This document shows, piece by piece, positions 1 to 9,787 of a DNA stretch of 41,480 bases. A program made the position numbers and the translations under genes. Below the pieces are notes generated by a model. It was not told where the DNA came from. It saw nothing but the letters and a program-made list of their open reading frames with translations, and did not search any database. This DNA comes from Desulfovibrio sp. (GTDB lineage Bacteria; Desulfobacterota; Desulfovibrionia; Desulfovibrionales; Desulfovibrionaceae). Position 1 is the first letter of the stretch. Every line of letters starts with the position of its first letter. The stretch lies in contig JAAUYU010000012.1 in NCBI GenBank assembly GCA_014804965.1, forward strand, positions 67,493-108,972, given 5' to 3'.

Positions 1-83
1 GCGCGCTCGTCCGTCATCACGAAGATGTTTTCGCTCGTGAGCGCCGCGCGGGCGGGAAGGTCTGCCGGGATCTTGATGGGCAT
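1..83 (-). CDS. metA: Homoserine O-succinyltransferase/acetyltransferase MetA, N-terminal fragment (truncated by window edge)
   Basis: Reverse-strand translation from ATG at 83: MPIKIPADLPARAALTSENIFVMTDERA, matching the conserved MetA N-terminus (MPI..P..LPA...L..ENIFVM). Confidence 0.75.
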   Translation of the reverse strand, partial: MPIKIPADLPARAALTSENIFVMTDER

Positions 84-125
84 CGTCCTCTCCAGGGCCT
101 CGGCTTTTGCCGGGCTGCTCCTGAA

Positions 126-153
126 ATCATAGCGCTTTGCTAGGATTTGTCAA
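126..153 (-). promoter_or_regulatory. Sigma70-type promoter for metA
   Basis: Reverse strand TTGACA (148-153), 16-nt spacer, TATGAT (126-131), about 40 nt upstream of the metA ATG. Confidence 0.65.
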
Positions 154-202
154 TGCGGCCACCCCCAGTAAGAGGGCGGCTTGAGGCAGGAAAGGGATGC
201 CT

Positions 203-928
203 CTACGGCAGCTCCACAGTATATACCTTGAGCGGGATCTTGCTCCCAATGGTGGAAATGGCCTGTTCGGTGAGGCGCGCGAGCGCCCCGCAGCAGGGCA
301 CGCTCATGCGCAGCACGGTGATGGCGGAAGGCGCGCCCTCCCTGAGAATGTTCTCAAGGCGCTCGCGGATGAGGTCATGGCTCTCCAGCTTGGGGCAGGC
401 GAGCAGGGGAATGTGCCCGATGAGCCAGTGGGCGTGAAGGTCCGGCAGGGAAAGGGCCGCGCAATCGGCCGTGAGCAGAAGGCGCGCCCCGTGCAGGAAG
501 GAGGCCGAGGGCGGCACAAGGGCCAGCTTGACGGGCCATGCGGGGAGATGCGCCATCACCGTGCCCGCTTCCGGGGAATGCGCCGGGGCGGCTTGCGCCT
601 CGGTGCCACCAAGCGGGGCCAGGGGCTTGAGCGTGCGCGCGGCGCTCCCCGGACATGAGCCGCCGGGAGCACAGGCCTTGCCGGCCGCTTCCCGCTTTTC
701 CTTGGCGGCCAGCGCCGCGGCCTCGTCAAAGGGCGCTGCCTCGCGCATGGTCAGGGTCAAGGCTCCCTGCGGGCAGTTGAGACAGGCCCCGAGCCCGTCG
801 CAGTAGACGTCGCTGATGAGGCGCGCCTTGCCGTCCACAATGGAGAGCGCGCCTTCGGCGCAGTCAAGGATGCACTTGCCGCAGCCGTTACACTTTTCCT
901 CATCGATTTCAATGACAGGCCGAAGCAT
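203..928 (-). CDS. 4Fe-4S ferredoxin-like protein with C-terminal extension
   Basis: MLRPVIEIDEEKCNGCGKCILDCAEGAL...CDGLGACLNCPQGAL: two cysteine clusters. Start set at the internal ATG (928) rather than the long ORF start. Confidence 0.85.
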   Translation of the reverse strand: MLRPVIEIDEEKCNGCGKCILDCAEGALSIVDGKARLISDVYCDGLGACLNCPQGALTLTMREAAPFDEAAALAAKEKREAAGKACAPGGSCPGSAARTLKPLAPLGGTEAQAAPAHSPEAGTVMAHLPAWPVKLALVPPSASFLHGARLLLTADCAALSLPDLHAHWLIGHIPLLACPKLESHDLIRERLENILREGAPSAITVLRMSVPCCGALARLTEQAISTIGSKIPLKVYTVELP

Positions 929-935
929 GGCTACC

Positions 936-1610
936 TCACTTCTCCGCACAGGGCGGGCACAAAAGTTCAGGGAGTTGCGCCGGGCGCTCCGGCAGGAGGC
1001 GCGCCCCGGCGGCGCGCAGTTCCGGAGCGCCGCGAAAGCCCCAGGCCGCGCCCACGGGCAGCATCCCCGCATTGCGCGCGGTGAGCATATCCACGTCGGA
1101 GTCGCCCACATAGGCACAGCGCTGGGCTTCGAGGCCCAGCTCGGCCAGCATGGCAAGCGGCACATGTGGGTCAGGCTTGAGGGGGAGCCCGATGCGCGCG
1201 CCGTGGATGAGCGCAAAGGGAATATCCGGGAAAAAGTGGCGGATGATGGGTTCTGTCCATGCGTCGGGCTTGTTGGAAAGCACCGCGAGCACCATGCCCC
1301 TGCCTGCAAGCTCCGCCAGCGCTTCCGTCATTCCCGGATAGGGCACGGTCTGGTCGTAGAGGTGCGCGGCATACTGGGCGCGAGCCTCGTCCGTCAGTTC
1401 CTCGCGCTCCTTCGGTGAGAGCGCGGCAAGCACCTGGGGGGGCAGCGCCCGCTCCACAGTGCGCGTAAAGCCGTTGCCCACCATGGTCGCATAGGCCGCT
1501 ATGGCATGTTGCGGAAAGCCGTGGGCCGCGAGCATCCGGTTACAGGCGCCGCCGATGTCGGCCAGCGTGTCCAGCAGCGTTCCGTCCAGGTCGAAAAAAG
1601 CGGCATCCAT
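936..1610 (-). CDS. HAD-superfamily hydrolase, phosphoglycolate phosphatase-like
   Basis: MDAAFFDLDGTLLDTLADI (motif I), SNKPD (motif II), KPDP (motif III), YVGDSDVD (motif IV). Confidence 0.88.
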   Translation of the reverse strand: MDAAFFDLDGTLLDTLADIGGACNRMLAAHGFPQHAIAAYATMVGNGFTRTVERALPPQVLAALSPKEREELTDEARAQYAAHLYDQTVPYPGMTEALAELAGRGMVLAVLSNKPDAWTEPIIRHFFPDIPFALIHGARIGLPLKPDPHVPLAMLAELGLEAQRCAYVGDSDVDMLTARNAGMLPVGAAWGFRGAPELRAAGARLLPERPAQLPELLCPPCAEK

Positions 1611-1783
1611 GTGGGGCCCCTGTAAGAAATGGGAGGGAGGTGTTCCGCGCAAAGGATAGTCCAGCCGGGAGGAAATTCCAAGCCTGCCACGCGCGGTCCG
1701 GGCCCGGTCCGGGAAGATTCCATGACAAGCGGCGCTGTCTCTGGTATGCGGAAGGGAGCAGGACGCACAAGAGAGGGGCAGCC

Positions 1784-3142
1784 ATGACAGAAGGGCACAA
1801 CAAGAGGCGCGAGGAATTGCGGGAAATTTTTGCGGCCGCATTGGCCGCGGTGGCGCCGGACGCCGCCGTGACGCGCCACGTCCATCTTGCGGCTGGGGGC
1901 AGGCGCCTCGAAGCGGGCGGCCGCAGCTGGGACCTTGACCGGGGGAGCGTGCGCGTGGTGGGCGCGGGCAAGGGCGCGGCCCCCATGGCGCAGGCGCTGG
2001 AAAATCTCCTTGGCGCGCATATCGCCGAGGGTTTTGTGGTTGTCAAGTACGGCCATCACCTGCCGCTTCGGCATATGGATATGGCCCAGGCGGCCCATCC
2101 CGTGCCGGACGCCGCCGGGGTGGCGGCCGCAAGGCGCATTCTGGAAATCGCGCATGACTGCGCCCCCGGGGACCTGCTCATCTGCCTGCTCACCGGCGGG
2201 GCCAGCGCGCTCACGGCGGCTCCTGCTCCCGGCCTCACCCTCGGGGACCTTCAGGCCACCACCAACCTGCTCCTGCAATGCGGCGCGACCATCCACGAGG
2301 TCAATGCCGTGCGCAAACACCTTTCCTCCCTCGGCGGCGGCCAGCTCGCCGCGGCCGCCAACGGCGCGGACGTGCTCGGCATCATCGTTTCCGATGTGGT
2401 GGGTGACGCGCTGGATGTCATTGCCTCCGGGCCCACCTCGCCGGACCCTAGCACCTTCGCCCAGTGCCTTGAGATACTGGATCGCTACCATATTCTTGAG
2501 CAGATCCCCGCGCCTGCGCGGGAGCGCCTCATGGCCGGGGCTGCCGGGCGCATCCCCGAAACGCCCAAGCCCGGTGACCCGCTCTTTGAGCGCGTCTGCA
2601 ACGTGCTCGCCGCCACCAATCGGCAGGCGCTGGAAGCCGCGGCGGCGAAGGCCGGGGCCCTTGGCATGGAGGCGCGCATCCTGACGGACAGCCTCACCGG
2701 AGAAGCGCGTGACGTGGCTGCGGATCTGGTGGCCGGGGCCCGGCAGGTGGCCGCCACCCTCAGGCCCGGCGACCGGAGCGTCTGCCTGCTGGCCGGGGGC
2801 GAGACCACGGTGACACTCAGGGGCAAGGGCCTTGGCGGCCGCAACCAGGAAATGGCGCTGGCTGCGGCGCTTGCGCTGGAAAATGTGCCCGGCATCAGCG
2901 GCATCTTCGCGGGCACGGACGGGACCGACGGCCCCACGGACGCCGCGGGCGGCTTTGTTGATGCCGGAAGCGTCGCCCGCATGGGCGGCAGAAAGGCGGC
3001 ACAAGCCTTTTTGGAGAAGAATGACAGCAACGCGGCCCTTGTGGCGGCGGGCGACCTGCTCATTACCGGGCCCACGCGCACCAATGTGATGGATCTGGCG
3101 GCCCTGCTGGTGGAGGCCCCGTCAGGCCCGGAGCGCGCTTGA
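1784..3142 (+). CDS. Glycerate 2-kinase / hydroxypyruvate reductase family (MOFRL/DUF4147)
   Basis: VVGAGKGAAPMAQALE, LLTGGASAL, ISDVVGDALDVIASGPTSPDPSTF, LLAGGETTVTLRGKGLGGRNQEMALAAA, GTDGTDGPTDAAGGFVD motifs. Confidence 0.92.
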   Translation: MTEGHNKRREELREIFAAALAAVAPDAAVTRHVHLAAGGRRLEAGGRSWDLDRGSVRVVGAGKGAAPMAQALENLLGAHIAEGFVVVKYGHHLPLRHMDMAQAAHPVPDAAGVAAARRILEIAHDCAPGDLLICLLTGGASALTAAPAPGLTLGDLQATTNLLLQCGATIHEVNAVRKHLSSLGGGQLAAAANGADVLGIIVSDVVGDALDVIASGPTSPDPSTFAQCLEILDRYHILEQIPAPARERLMAGAAGRIPETPKPGDPLFERVCNVLAATNRQALEAAAAKAGALGMEARILTDSLTGEARDVAADLVAGARQVAATLRPGDRSVCLLAGGETTVTLRGKGLGGRNQEMALAAALALENVPGISGIFAGTDGTDGPTDAAGGFVDAGSVARMGGRKAAQAFLEKNDSNAALVAAGDLLITGPTRTNVMDLAALLVEAPSGPERA

Positions 3143-3199
3143 CGCCGTGAACCGCGCGCGGCACAAACGGAAGCGGAAACCCAAGAGCGGAGGAAAGGC

Positions 3200-3748
3200 A
3201 TGGCCCCTGACCCTGATGAGAAGGCCGGAAACGGCGCCCTGCTCCCCGGCCCGCGGGCCGGGCGCGGCCGCGTCCTCGATGCCGAGGTGCTGGGCCCGGA
3301 AGAAACGGGGGGCGCTGCTTCCGGGCGCGCTTCTGCCGGAACTGGCGGGGCGGGCACGGGTGGCAGCCATTGGGGCAATGCCGGAGGCGCCGGGAACGGC
3401 TGGTCGCAGGGCGGCGCAACGGGCGGCCGTTTCTATCGCGTGGGCGGCGTATTCAGCAATGGCGGCGCGGGCTTCGGCCGCGTCTGGACAGCCACGGGCG
3501 CGGACGGCGCGGGCTGCCTTGCGCCTTGCATCACTTTGGCCCTCTTTCTTGTCTGCCTGTCGCAATTCGGGCTTTTGGCGGCCATCGGCTTTGTGGTTTT
3601 TCATGTCATCGGCAGCATTGCGGGCAGCATCCGCGCCATGCGGCGTCTGGTTGAGGGGCGCCAGCCCAACCCGTGGAACTGGCGGCTCGGCAACTGGTTC
3701 ATTTCCTTCATGCTCACGGCGTGGCTGGCAGGCGGCTTCAACGGATGA
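3200..3748 (+). CDS. Hypothetical protein, glycine-rich N-terminus and hydrophobic segments at C-terminus
   Basis: 182-aa ORF; Gly/Ala-rich low-complexity stretch followed by CITLALFLVCLSQFGLLAAIGFVVFHVIG hydrophobic segment; overlaps the next CDS by 4 nt (ATGA). Confidence 0.55.
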   Translation: MAPDPDEKAGNGALLPGPRAGRGRVLDAEVLGPEETGGAASGRASAGTGGAGTGGSHWGNAGGAGNGWSQGGATGGRFYRVGGVFSNGGAGFGRVWTATGADGAGCLAPCITLALFLVCLSQFGLLAAIGFVVFHVIGSIAGSIRAMRRLVEGRQPNPWNWRLGNWFISFMLTAWLAGGFNG

Positions 3749-4047
3749 ACACTTCTCCCGCCGGGGGCGCCATCTGGCATGTCTATCTCTTGGAGTGCGG
3801 GGACGGCACACTCTATTGCGGCATCACCCGCGACCTTGCGCGCCGCGTGGCCCAGCATAACGGTCTTTTGCCCGGCGGGGCGCGCTATACGCGGGGGCGG
3901 CGTCCGGTGCGTCTCACCGCAAGCCTTGCCTGCCCGGACAAGGGGGCGGCGCTCAGGCTCGAGCGCGCGGTCAAGGCGCGGCCGCGCGCGCAGAAGCTGC
4001 TCATGCTCTGCGGGGGCCTCACGCTGTCGGAGGACGCTCCATGCTGA
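3745..4047 (+). CDS. GIY-YIG nuclease domain protein (YhbQ/UPF0213-like)
   Basis: WHVYLLECGDGTLYCGITRDLARRVAQHNG...GARYTRGRRPVRL typical GIY-YIG UPF0213 signature. Confidence 0.9.
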   Translation: MNTSPAGGAIWHVYLLECGDGTLYCGITRDLARRVAQHNGLLPGGARYTRGRRPVRLTASLACPDKGAALRLERAVKARPRAQKLLMLCGGLTLSEDAPC

Positions 4048-4694
4048 GCCCGGAGATCGCGGGGGCCTTTTTTGCGGCGGCACTGGTGCTTTCCCTTGCG
4101 CCGGGGCCGGACAATATCTTCGTGCTCACCCAGTCGGCCCTGTACGGTGCCCTCGCGGGCATTATAACAACGCTGGGGCTGTGCACAGGTCTCTGCGTCC
4201 ACACCACGGCCGTGGCGCTGGGCGTGGCCGTGATCTTTCAGAGTTCGCCCACGGCCTTCTGGGTGCTCAAGATTTTGGGCGCCTGTTACCTCATCTATCT
4301 CGCGTGGCTGGCCTTCCGCTCCGGCGCGGCGCTCGCGCGCGTGCCCGAAAATGCGGACGAGGGCCCGCACGGCGCGGCGGCTTTTCCCGGCTATGGCGCG
4401 CTCTATCGCCGCGGCATCCTCATGAACGTCACCAACCCGAAGGTGTGCCTCTTCTTTCTGGCTTTTTTGCCCCAATTTTGCGAACCTGAGCGCGGCAGCG
4501 TGCCCTTGCAGGTGGTCGTGCTCGGCTGCCTGTTCATCGTGGCGACGATGCTGGTGTTTTTTTCCGTGGCCGCGCTGGGCGGCAGACTCGCCAGGCGTTT
4601 CAACGCCTCGCGCCGCGGGCAGATTTTCATCAACCGGCTGGCGGGTCTGGTATTTCTGGGCCTGGCTGTTGCCCTGCTCGTCACCGGGCAATGA
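4041..4694 (+). CDS. LysE/RhtB family amino-acid exporter
   Basis: ALVLSLAPGPDNIFVLTQSALYGALAGIITTLGLCTGLCVHT... and GILMNVTNPKVCLFFLAFLPQF motifs. Confidence 0.9.
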   Translation: MLSPEIAGAFFAAALVLSLAPGPDNIFVLTQSALYGALAGIITTLGLCTGLCVHTTAVALGVAVIFQSSPTAFWVLKILGACYLIYLAWLAFRSGAALARVPENADEGPHGAAAFPGYGALYRRGILMNVTNPKVCLFFLAFLPQFCEPERGSVPLQVVVLGCLFIVATMLVFFSVAALGGRLARRFNASRRGQIFINRLAGLVFLGLAVALLVTGQ

Positions 4695-4742
4695 CGGTGG
4701 CACTTACAAGCGGGCGCTCAGGGCGCCCGGAATGAGGGACTT

Positions 4743-5288
4743 ATGCGCAAGTATCTTGTTTCCATCAATGACCTGCCTCCGGGCGGCAAGGAATTCACGC
4801 TGGACGACCAGGAAATCTGGCTCGGCCCCCTGAAGGAATTTCATATGGATTGCCGCATCGAGCGCCCCCTTGAGGCGCGCATCAATGTCGTCCCCACCGA
4901 GGACGGCTGCCTTGTGCGCGGTCGCCTCACAGGCGGGGTCGTGGTGCCGTGCAACCGTTGCGCCGAGGACGCGGCGGTGGCCATCGACGCCGCCATCGAG
5001 GAATTTGAGGAAATCCCCGAGGAAGAAAACGCGGCCAATGCCGATGCCGCCCCGGATGGCGCCAGCCATGTGGTGTATGACCGGCACTCGCCCATGCTGG
5101 ACCTCGCCGCGGTGTGCTGGGAGGAATTCATGCTGGCCCTGCCCGTGGCGCCGCTCTGCCGGGAGGACTGCAAGGGCCTCTGCCCCAAATGCGGCACCAA
5201 CCTCAATGAAGGGCAGTGCGGCTGCGCCCCGGACCAGGGTGACCCGCGCATGGCCCCCCTGCGCGACCTTGCGGCCAAACGGCAATAG
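4743..5288 (+). CDS. DUF177 / YceD family protein
   Basis: C-terminal LALPVAPLCREDCKGLCPKCGTNLNEGQCGC signature of the DUF177 family. Confidence 0.85.
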   Translation: MRKYLVSINDLPPGGKEFTLDDQEIWLGPLKEFHMDCRIERPLEARINVVPTEDGCLVRGRLTGGVVVPCNRCAEDAAVAIDAAIEEFEEIPEEENAANADAAPDGASHVVYDRHSPMLDLAAVCWEEFMLALPVAPLCREDCKGLCPKCGTNLNEGQCGCAPDQGDPRMAPLRDLAAKRQ

Positions 5289-5312
5289 TCCGGGCGGGAT
5301 GGAGGAAAGGCC

Positions 5313-6386
5313 GTGGACAGCCATATCCGTTTTGACGCGCGCGAGGGCGTCCTGCACCTGCTTGACCAGCGCCGTCTCCCGGAAGTGGAGGCGGATGTGG
5401 CCTGCCGCACGCCGGATGAGGTCATCGACGCGCTGAAAACCATGGTCGTGCGCGGCGCGCCCGCCATCGGAGTGACAGCGGCCTTCGGCTGCGCGCTGGC
5501 TGCACGCTGCGCCGCTGCAGATGCGGGTGCGGCAGGCCGCCAGCGCCTGGAGGGGGATCTTGACCGCATCGCGCGGGCAAGGCCCACGGCGGTCAACCTC
5601 GGCTGGGCGGTGGCGCGGATGCGCCATGTCCTTGCAACGGCGGAAGCCGGGGGCGCACTGGCCCCCGAGGAAATCATCGTGCTCTTTGACCGCGAGGCTT
5701 TCACCATCCAGCAGGAGGACGAAGCGCTCTGCCGCCGCCTCGGCCGCTTCGGGGCCGACCTGCTCCATGACGGCGACCAGGTGCTCACCCACTGCAATGC
5801 CGGGGCCCTTGCCACGGCAGGCTACGGCACGGCGCTTGGCGTCATCCGGGCGGCGGTGGAGCAGGGGAAGCGCATCAGCGTCATCGCCGACGAGACGCGG
5901 CCCTTTCTTCAGGGCGCGCGCCTCACGGCCTGGGAGCTCGCCCGGGACGGCATCCCCGTCACCGTGGCCTGCGACAATGCCTGCGCGCACCTCATGAGCC
6001 GGGGCATGGTGCAGGCGGTGGTGGTCGGCGCGGACCGCATTGCCGCCAATGGCGACACCGCCAACAAGATTGGCACCCTCGGCGTGGCCATCTTGGCGCA
6101 GCACTTCCACGTTCCCTTCTATGTGGCGGCGCCGCTTTCCACCATCGATGCCGCCACGCCCGACGGCGCGGCCATCCCCATCGAGGAGCGGCCCGCGGAT
6201 GAAGTCACCCACATGGGCGGCCGCCGCATCACCCCCGCGGGCATGCCCGTGCTGAATTTCGCCTTTGACGTCACCCCGGCGGCGCTCATCGGCGGCATCG
6301 TCACCGAAGCCGGCGTGCTCCGGCCGCCCTACAGTGAATCCATTGCCCGTGCGCTCGCCACGCGGCGCGAGGGGGGAGAGCAGTGA
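5313..6386 (+). CDS. mtnA: S-methyl-5-thioribose-1-phosphate isomerase
   Basis: [78 protein letters not shown]; eIF2B-alpha-like MtnA motifs. Confidence 0.95.
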   Translation: MDSHIRFDAREGVLHLLDQRRLPEVEADVACRTPDEVIDALKTMVVRGAPAIGVTAAFGCALAARCAAADAGAAGRQRLEGDLDRIARARPTAVNLGWAVARMRHVLATAEAGGALAPEEIIVLFDREAFTIQQEDEALCRRLGRFGADLLHDGDQVLTHCNAGALATAGYGTALGVIRAAVEQGKRISVIADETRPFLQGARLTAWELARDGIPVTVACDNACAHLMSRGMVQAVVVGADRIAANGDTANKIGTLGVAILAQHFHVPFYVAAPLSTIDAATPDGAAIPIEERPADEVTHMGGRRITPAGMPVLNFAFDVTPAALIGGIVTEAGVLRPPYSESIARALATRREGGEQ

Positions 6387-8440
6387 AAGAGCTCCTCCTG
6401 CTGACCGGCAAGGGGGGCGCCCGGAAGGACAAGGGGTTGCCCGCGCCCGGCGCGGACACGCTGGTGGCCCTCTGGGACGACTGGCAGGCGGAGGCCGGGA
6501 GCGTCTCCATCCCCGAACGCCTCCACGCCGACCTGTTCTCCATCCGCGCCGAGCACATGGCCTGGGCCTATGACATGGGGCGGCTTCCCACGGGCGGGGG
6601 CACGCAGCGCGAGGAATTGCAGGTGCGTCTCTGCTGCGGGGAGGAGCCTTCCATGTGGTGGTGCTCCCTGCTCTATGAGCGGCACCCCAAGATGACGCCC
6701 AACCTCTATACCATCTACAAGTTGCGGTGCCTTGAGCGGCTCATGGAGGCCGAAGGCTGTACCGCGCTGCGCCTTATGGGCGGCGATGCGGACCTGCGGG
6801 CCACGCTCGCCGGATTTTGCGCCGCCACCGGGCGGGAATTTTCCGCGATTTCCCCGGGCCAGAAGGCGCGCGGAACGCAGGCCCCCTCGCTTGCCCGGCG
6901 GCTCTATGCCCTGTGCCCGGCGCCGGTGCGCGCGCTGGCGCGCTATGTCCACTGGTGGTGGACGGTGCGCCGGAAGCTCCCTTTTGCCGGAGCTCTGCTG
7001 CCGGTGGGGCCGCCATCCCCTGAAGCAGGCCCGGCCGCCACCATCGTGACCTATTTTCCCAATGTGGATTTGCAGGCTGCGGCGCACGGGTGCTTTCGCT
7101 CCCGCTACTGGGAGTCGCTGCATGACGCGCTCGATGCCTGCGCCAGGCGCGAATACCCGCAGGGCGGCCACTTTGTGCGCTGGCTCTTCATCCGCTTTCC
7201 CTCGCCACAGCTCAGTTTCAGCCAGTGCCTCAAGTTGCGCGACCTCTTTCGCAAGACCAAGAAGGACGGCCTCTCCTTCCACTATCTGGAGGAATTTCTC
7301 GGCGCAGGCGATGTGTGGGGCGCTCTTGCGCGCTGGCTGCGCCTTTGCGTGGCAAGCGCGCGCATCGAGGCGCAGGCGGCGGCCGCCTGCCGATTTGCGG
7401 GCTCCAAGCTCAATTTCTGGCGCTATGCCAAAGCGGATTGGGCGGAATCCTTCCGGGGCTGGCGCGCCCTTGAGCGTTGCCTGCAACAGCGGGCCTTCAA
7501 CCGCTATGCCGGGTGGTGCGGCCCGCAACGCTGGACCCTGTTCCCGCTGGAAAACTGCCCCTGGGAGCGGATGCTGACCACTGCCATGCGAGCACGCGGC
7601 GCCGCGCGGCTCAAGGCCCCGGCGCACGCTGCGGGCGGAACGGAACCGGGGCCGGTCATCGGGGCGCAGCATTCCAGCATCCGGCCCACGGATTTTCGCT
7701 ATTTTGACGACCCGCGCACCTTCAGCGCGCCGGATTGCGCCCTGTTCCAGCCCGAGCACATCGAGGGCAACGGCCGCTCCGCGTGCCGCCAATGGCTCGA
7801 CGCCGGGATGCCCCCGGAGCGCCTGGGCGAGGTAGAGGCCCTGCGCTATCTCTATCTGGCGGAGCACAAGGGGCCCGCCCACACCGTGGAGGACGGCCTC
7901 CCGCCGCAAGCGGGCGAGCCTGTGGACGGCCGCCCCGGCAAGCGGCTGCTTTTGCTCACGAGCTTTTTCCGGGACGAGACCGAGGCCCACCTGCGCCTCT
8001 TTGCCGCGTGCTGGCGCGAGGGCCTGCTGGCGGGCTGGAGCATCACCGTCAAGCCGCATCCCTACCTGCCTGTGCGGGACCTCCTTCAGGAACTGCTCGG
8101 CGCGGATGCGTCCCGCGTGCGCATCAGCGACGCGCCCCTGGCGCTTGAGCTCTCGCCCGGCGTGACGGTGTGGACCTCCAATTCCACCACGACCTCGCTG
8201 GAGGCGGCCCTCAAGGGCCTTGCGCTCATGGTCATGGTCCCCGAGGACGACTTCGACCTCTGCCCCATTCAGGATGTGCCCGGTCTTGCGCGCACGGCAA
8301 CGCCCGAGGATGTGCGCCGCCATCTCGCTGAAGCGGCCGCGCCTGCGCTCCCGGAGGAATATCTGGACCTTGATGCGGGTCTGCCCCGCTGGCGGAAGCT
8401 TCTGGGCCTGGGCGACGCGCAGGGGCACAGGGGCGGATGA
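6383..8440 (+). CDS. Surface carbohydrate biosynthesis protein, possibly TIGR04326-like
   Basis: 685-aa ORF starting GTG, GTGA overlap with mtnA stop; [26 protein letters not shown] and C-terminal glycosyltransferase-like ITVKPHPY...[20 protein letters not shown]. Family name from memory, not searched. Confidence 0.6.
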   Translation: MKELLLLTGKGGARKDKGLPAPGADTLVALWDDWQAEAGSVSIPERLHADLFSIRAEHMAWAYDMGRLPTGGGTQREELQVRLCCGEEPSMWWCSLLYERHPKMTPNLYTIYKLRCLERLMEAEGCTALRLMGGDADLRATLAGFCAATGREFSAISPGQKARGTQAPSLARRLYALCPAPVRALARYVHWWWTVRRKLPFAGALLPVGPPSPEAGPAATIVTYFPNVDLQAAAHGCFRSRYWESLHDALDACARREYPQGGHFVRWLFIRFPSPQLSFSQCLKLRDLFRKTKKDGLSFHYLEEFLGAGDVWGALARWLRLCVASARIEAQAAAACRFAGSKLNFWRYAKADWAESFRGWRALERCLQQRAFNRYAGWCGPQRWTLFPLENCPWERMLTTAMRARGAARLKAPAHAAGGTEPGPVIGAQHSSIRPTDFRYFDDPRTFSAPDCALFQPEHIEGNGRSACRQWLDAGMPPERLGEVEALRYLYLAEHKGPAHTVEDGLPPQAGEPVDGRPGKRLLLLTSFFRDETEAHLRLFAACWREGLLAGWSITVKPHPYLPVRDLLQELLGADASRVRISDAPLALELSPGVTVWTSNSTTTSLEAALKGLALMVMVPEDDFDLCPIQDVPGLARTATPEDVRRHLAEAAAPALPEEYLDLDAGLPRWRKLLGLGDAQGHRGG

Positions 8441-8469
8441 AGGCGGCCGTGGTCCTAAGTTTTTTCACG

Positions 8470-8488
8470 GCCTGCCGATAAGGCAGGC
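8470..8488. other. Stem-loop in cheW leader
   Basis: GCCTGCC-GATAA-GGCAGGC perfect 7-bp stem. Confidence 0.5.
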
Positions 8489-8536
8489 ACAAGGATGCCA
8501 GGGCGGCGCACATGCGCCGTGCAAGGAGGATATGCC

Positions 8537-9019
8537 ATGACTCAGGTTGCGACGTCTCCGGGCCATGATCCGCACGACGACGACCTTATCCAGCTCGTCA
8601 CCTTCCGCATCGGCGAGGAGGAGTTCGGGGTGGATATTCTCGCCGTGCAGGAGATCATCCGCCTGATGCAAATCACCATGGTGCCCCGCGCGCCGGAATT
8701 TATCGAGGGCGTCATCAACCTGCGCGGCAAGGTCATCCCGGTCATCAACATGCGCACCCGCTTCAACAAGGCCGCGCACACGCCCGACAGCAATACGCGC
8801 ATCGTGGTCATGGAGCTGGAGCAAAAGATCGTGGGCTTCCTGGTGGACGGTGTATCCGAGGTGCTGCGCATCCCCGAAAGCACCGTGGAGGACCCGCCGC
8901 CGGTGGTGGCGGGCATCGGCTCCGAATATATCCGCGGCATCGGCAAGCTGGACAACCGCCTGCTGATACTGCTGGACCTGGACCACCTGCTCGGCAGCAT
9001 CGATTTCGTCCCTGCCTGA
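8537..9019 (+). CDS. cheW: Chemotaxis coupling protein CheW
   Basis: QLVTFRIGEEEFGVDILAVQEIIRLMQITMVPRAPEFIEGVINLRGKVIPVINMRTRF: canonical CheW; RBS AAGGAGGA upstream. Confidence 0.95.
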   Translation: MTQVATSPGHDPHDDDLIQLVTFRIGEEEFGVDILAVQEIIRLMQITMVPRAPEFIEGVINLRGKVIPVINMRTRFNKAAHTPDSNTRIVVMELEQKIVGFLVDGVSEVLRIPESTVEDPPPVVAGIGSEYIRGIGKLDNRLLILLDLDHLLGSIDFVPA

Positions 9020-9227
9020 TTGGGGGGACATGGGGGAGCAAGCCTCCCCAGGGGGAAAGGAAGGGGAGGACGCCGCAAAATGGGCGTCCTGCAAGGGGGG
9101 CCGGACACGCGGGGGCGTGGCCTGCCCCCCCTGCGCGTTTTATGGGTGTTGAAGATGCTTGCGGGCGGGCGCGTCCCACAGCCGCACATCACCATCATGC
9201 GCACACTGCAAGACACGAGGAAGCCGG

Positions 9228-9632
9228 ATGCCGGAACACGACATGGGGCCTTTTGCCCGGGGTGAGATCAATCCCTACGGACAGTTTTTTCAGGGCCGGA
9301 GTTATTTGAACATGCTGACGCAAGAAGGGCTTGCCATCGGCAATGTGACCTTTGAGCCAGGCTGTCGCAATCACTGGCACATCCACCACGCCACGGAAAA
9401 GGGCGGCCAGATACTCCTTTGCACCGCTGGCAGGGGCTGGTATCAGGAATGGGGCAAGCCTGCCCGCGAGCTGCGGGCCGGGGATGTGGTCGTGATTCCC
9501 GCCAATATCAAGCACTGGCACGGAGCGGCAAAAGACAGCTGGTTCGTGCACCTTGCCGTGGAAGTGCCGGGCGAGGACGCCTCCACCGAGTGGCTGGAGC
9601 CGGTGGGTGACAAGGACTACGCCCGCTTATAG
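9228..9632 (+). CDS. Cupin-domain protein
   Basis: VTFEPGCRNHWHIHHATEKGGQILLCTAGRGWYQEWGKPARELRAGDVVVIPANIKHWHGA: cupin motifs 1 and 2 with metal-binding His. Confidence 0.9.
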   Translation: MPEHDMGPFARGEINPYGQFFQGRSYLNMLTQEGLAIGNVTFEPGCRNHWHIHHATEKGGQILLCTAGRGWYQEWGKPARELRAGDVVVIPANIKHWHGAAKDSWFVHLAVEVPGEDASTEWLEPVGDKDYARL

Positions 9633-9720
9633 CGGCAGGGACTTGCGCGGCGTTGTCGGGCGTTCGGGGAGCGCGCGCCGGAGCGGCTCATCTGGGCCTT
9701 GGTTCCCGCTGATGATAAGG

Positions 9721-9752
9721 AAAGGGCTGCCGGAGTTCGCCGGCAGCCCTTT
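9721..9752. terminator. Bidirectional intrinsic-type terminator between convergent cupin and bamD
   Basis: AAAGGGCTGCCGG-agttcg-CCGGCAGCCCTTT perfect 13-bp stem. Confidence 0.8.
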
Positions 9753-9787
9753 GGCATCCATTCGTTCGTGGCTCGCGCGTGGGACCG

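Noticed and set aside
84-200. SAM riboswitch upstream of metA
   Set aside because: Promoter is only about 40 nt from the ATG; the leader is too short and no riboswitch core is visible.
8441-8536. Cyclic di-GMP (GEMM) riboswitch before cheW
   Set aside because: The hairpins lack the GEMM conserved core as I know it; left as a generic structured leader.
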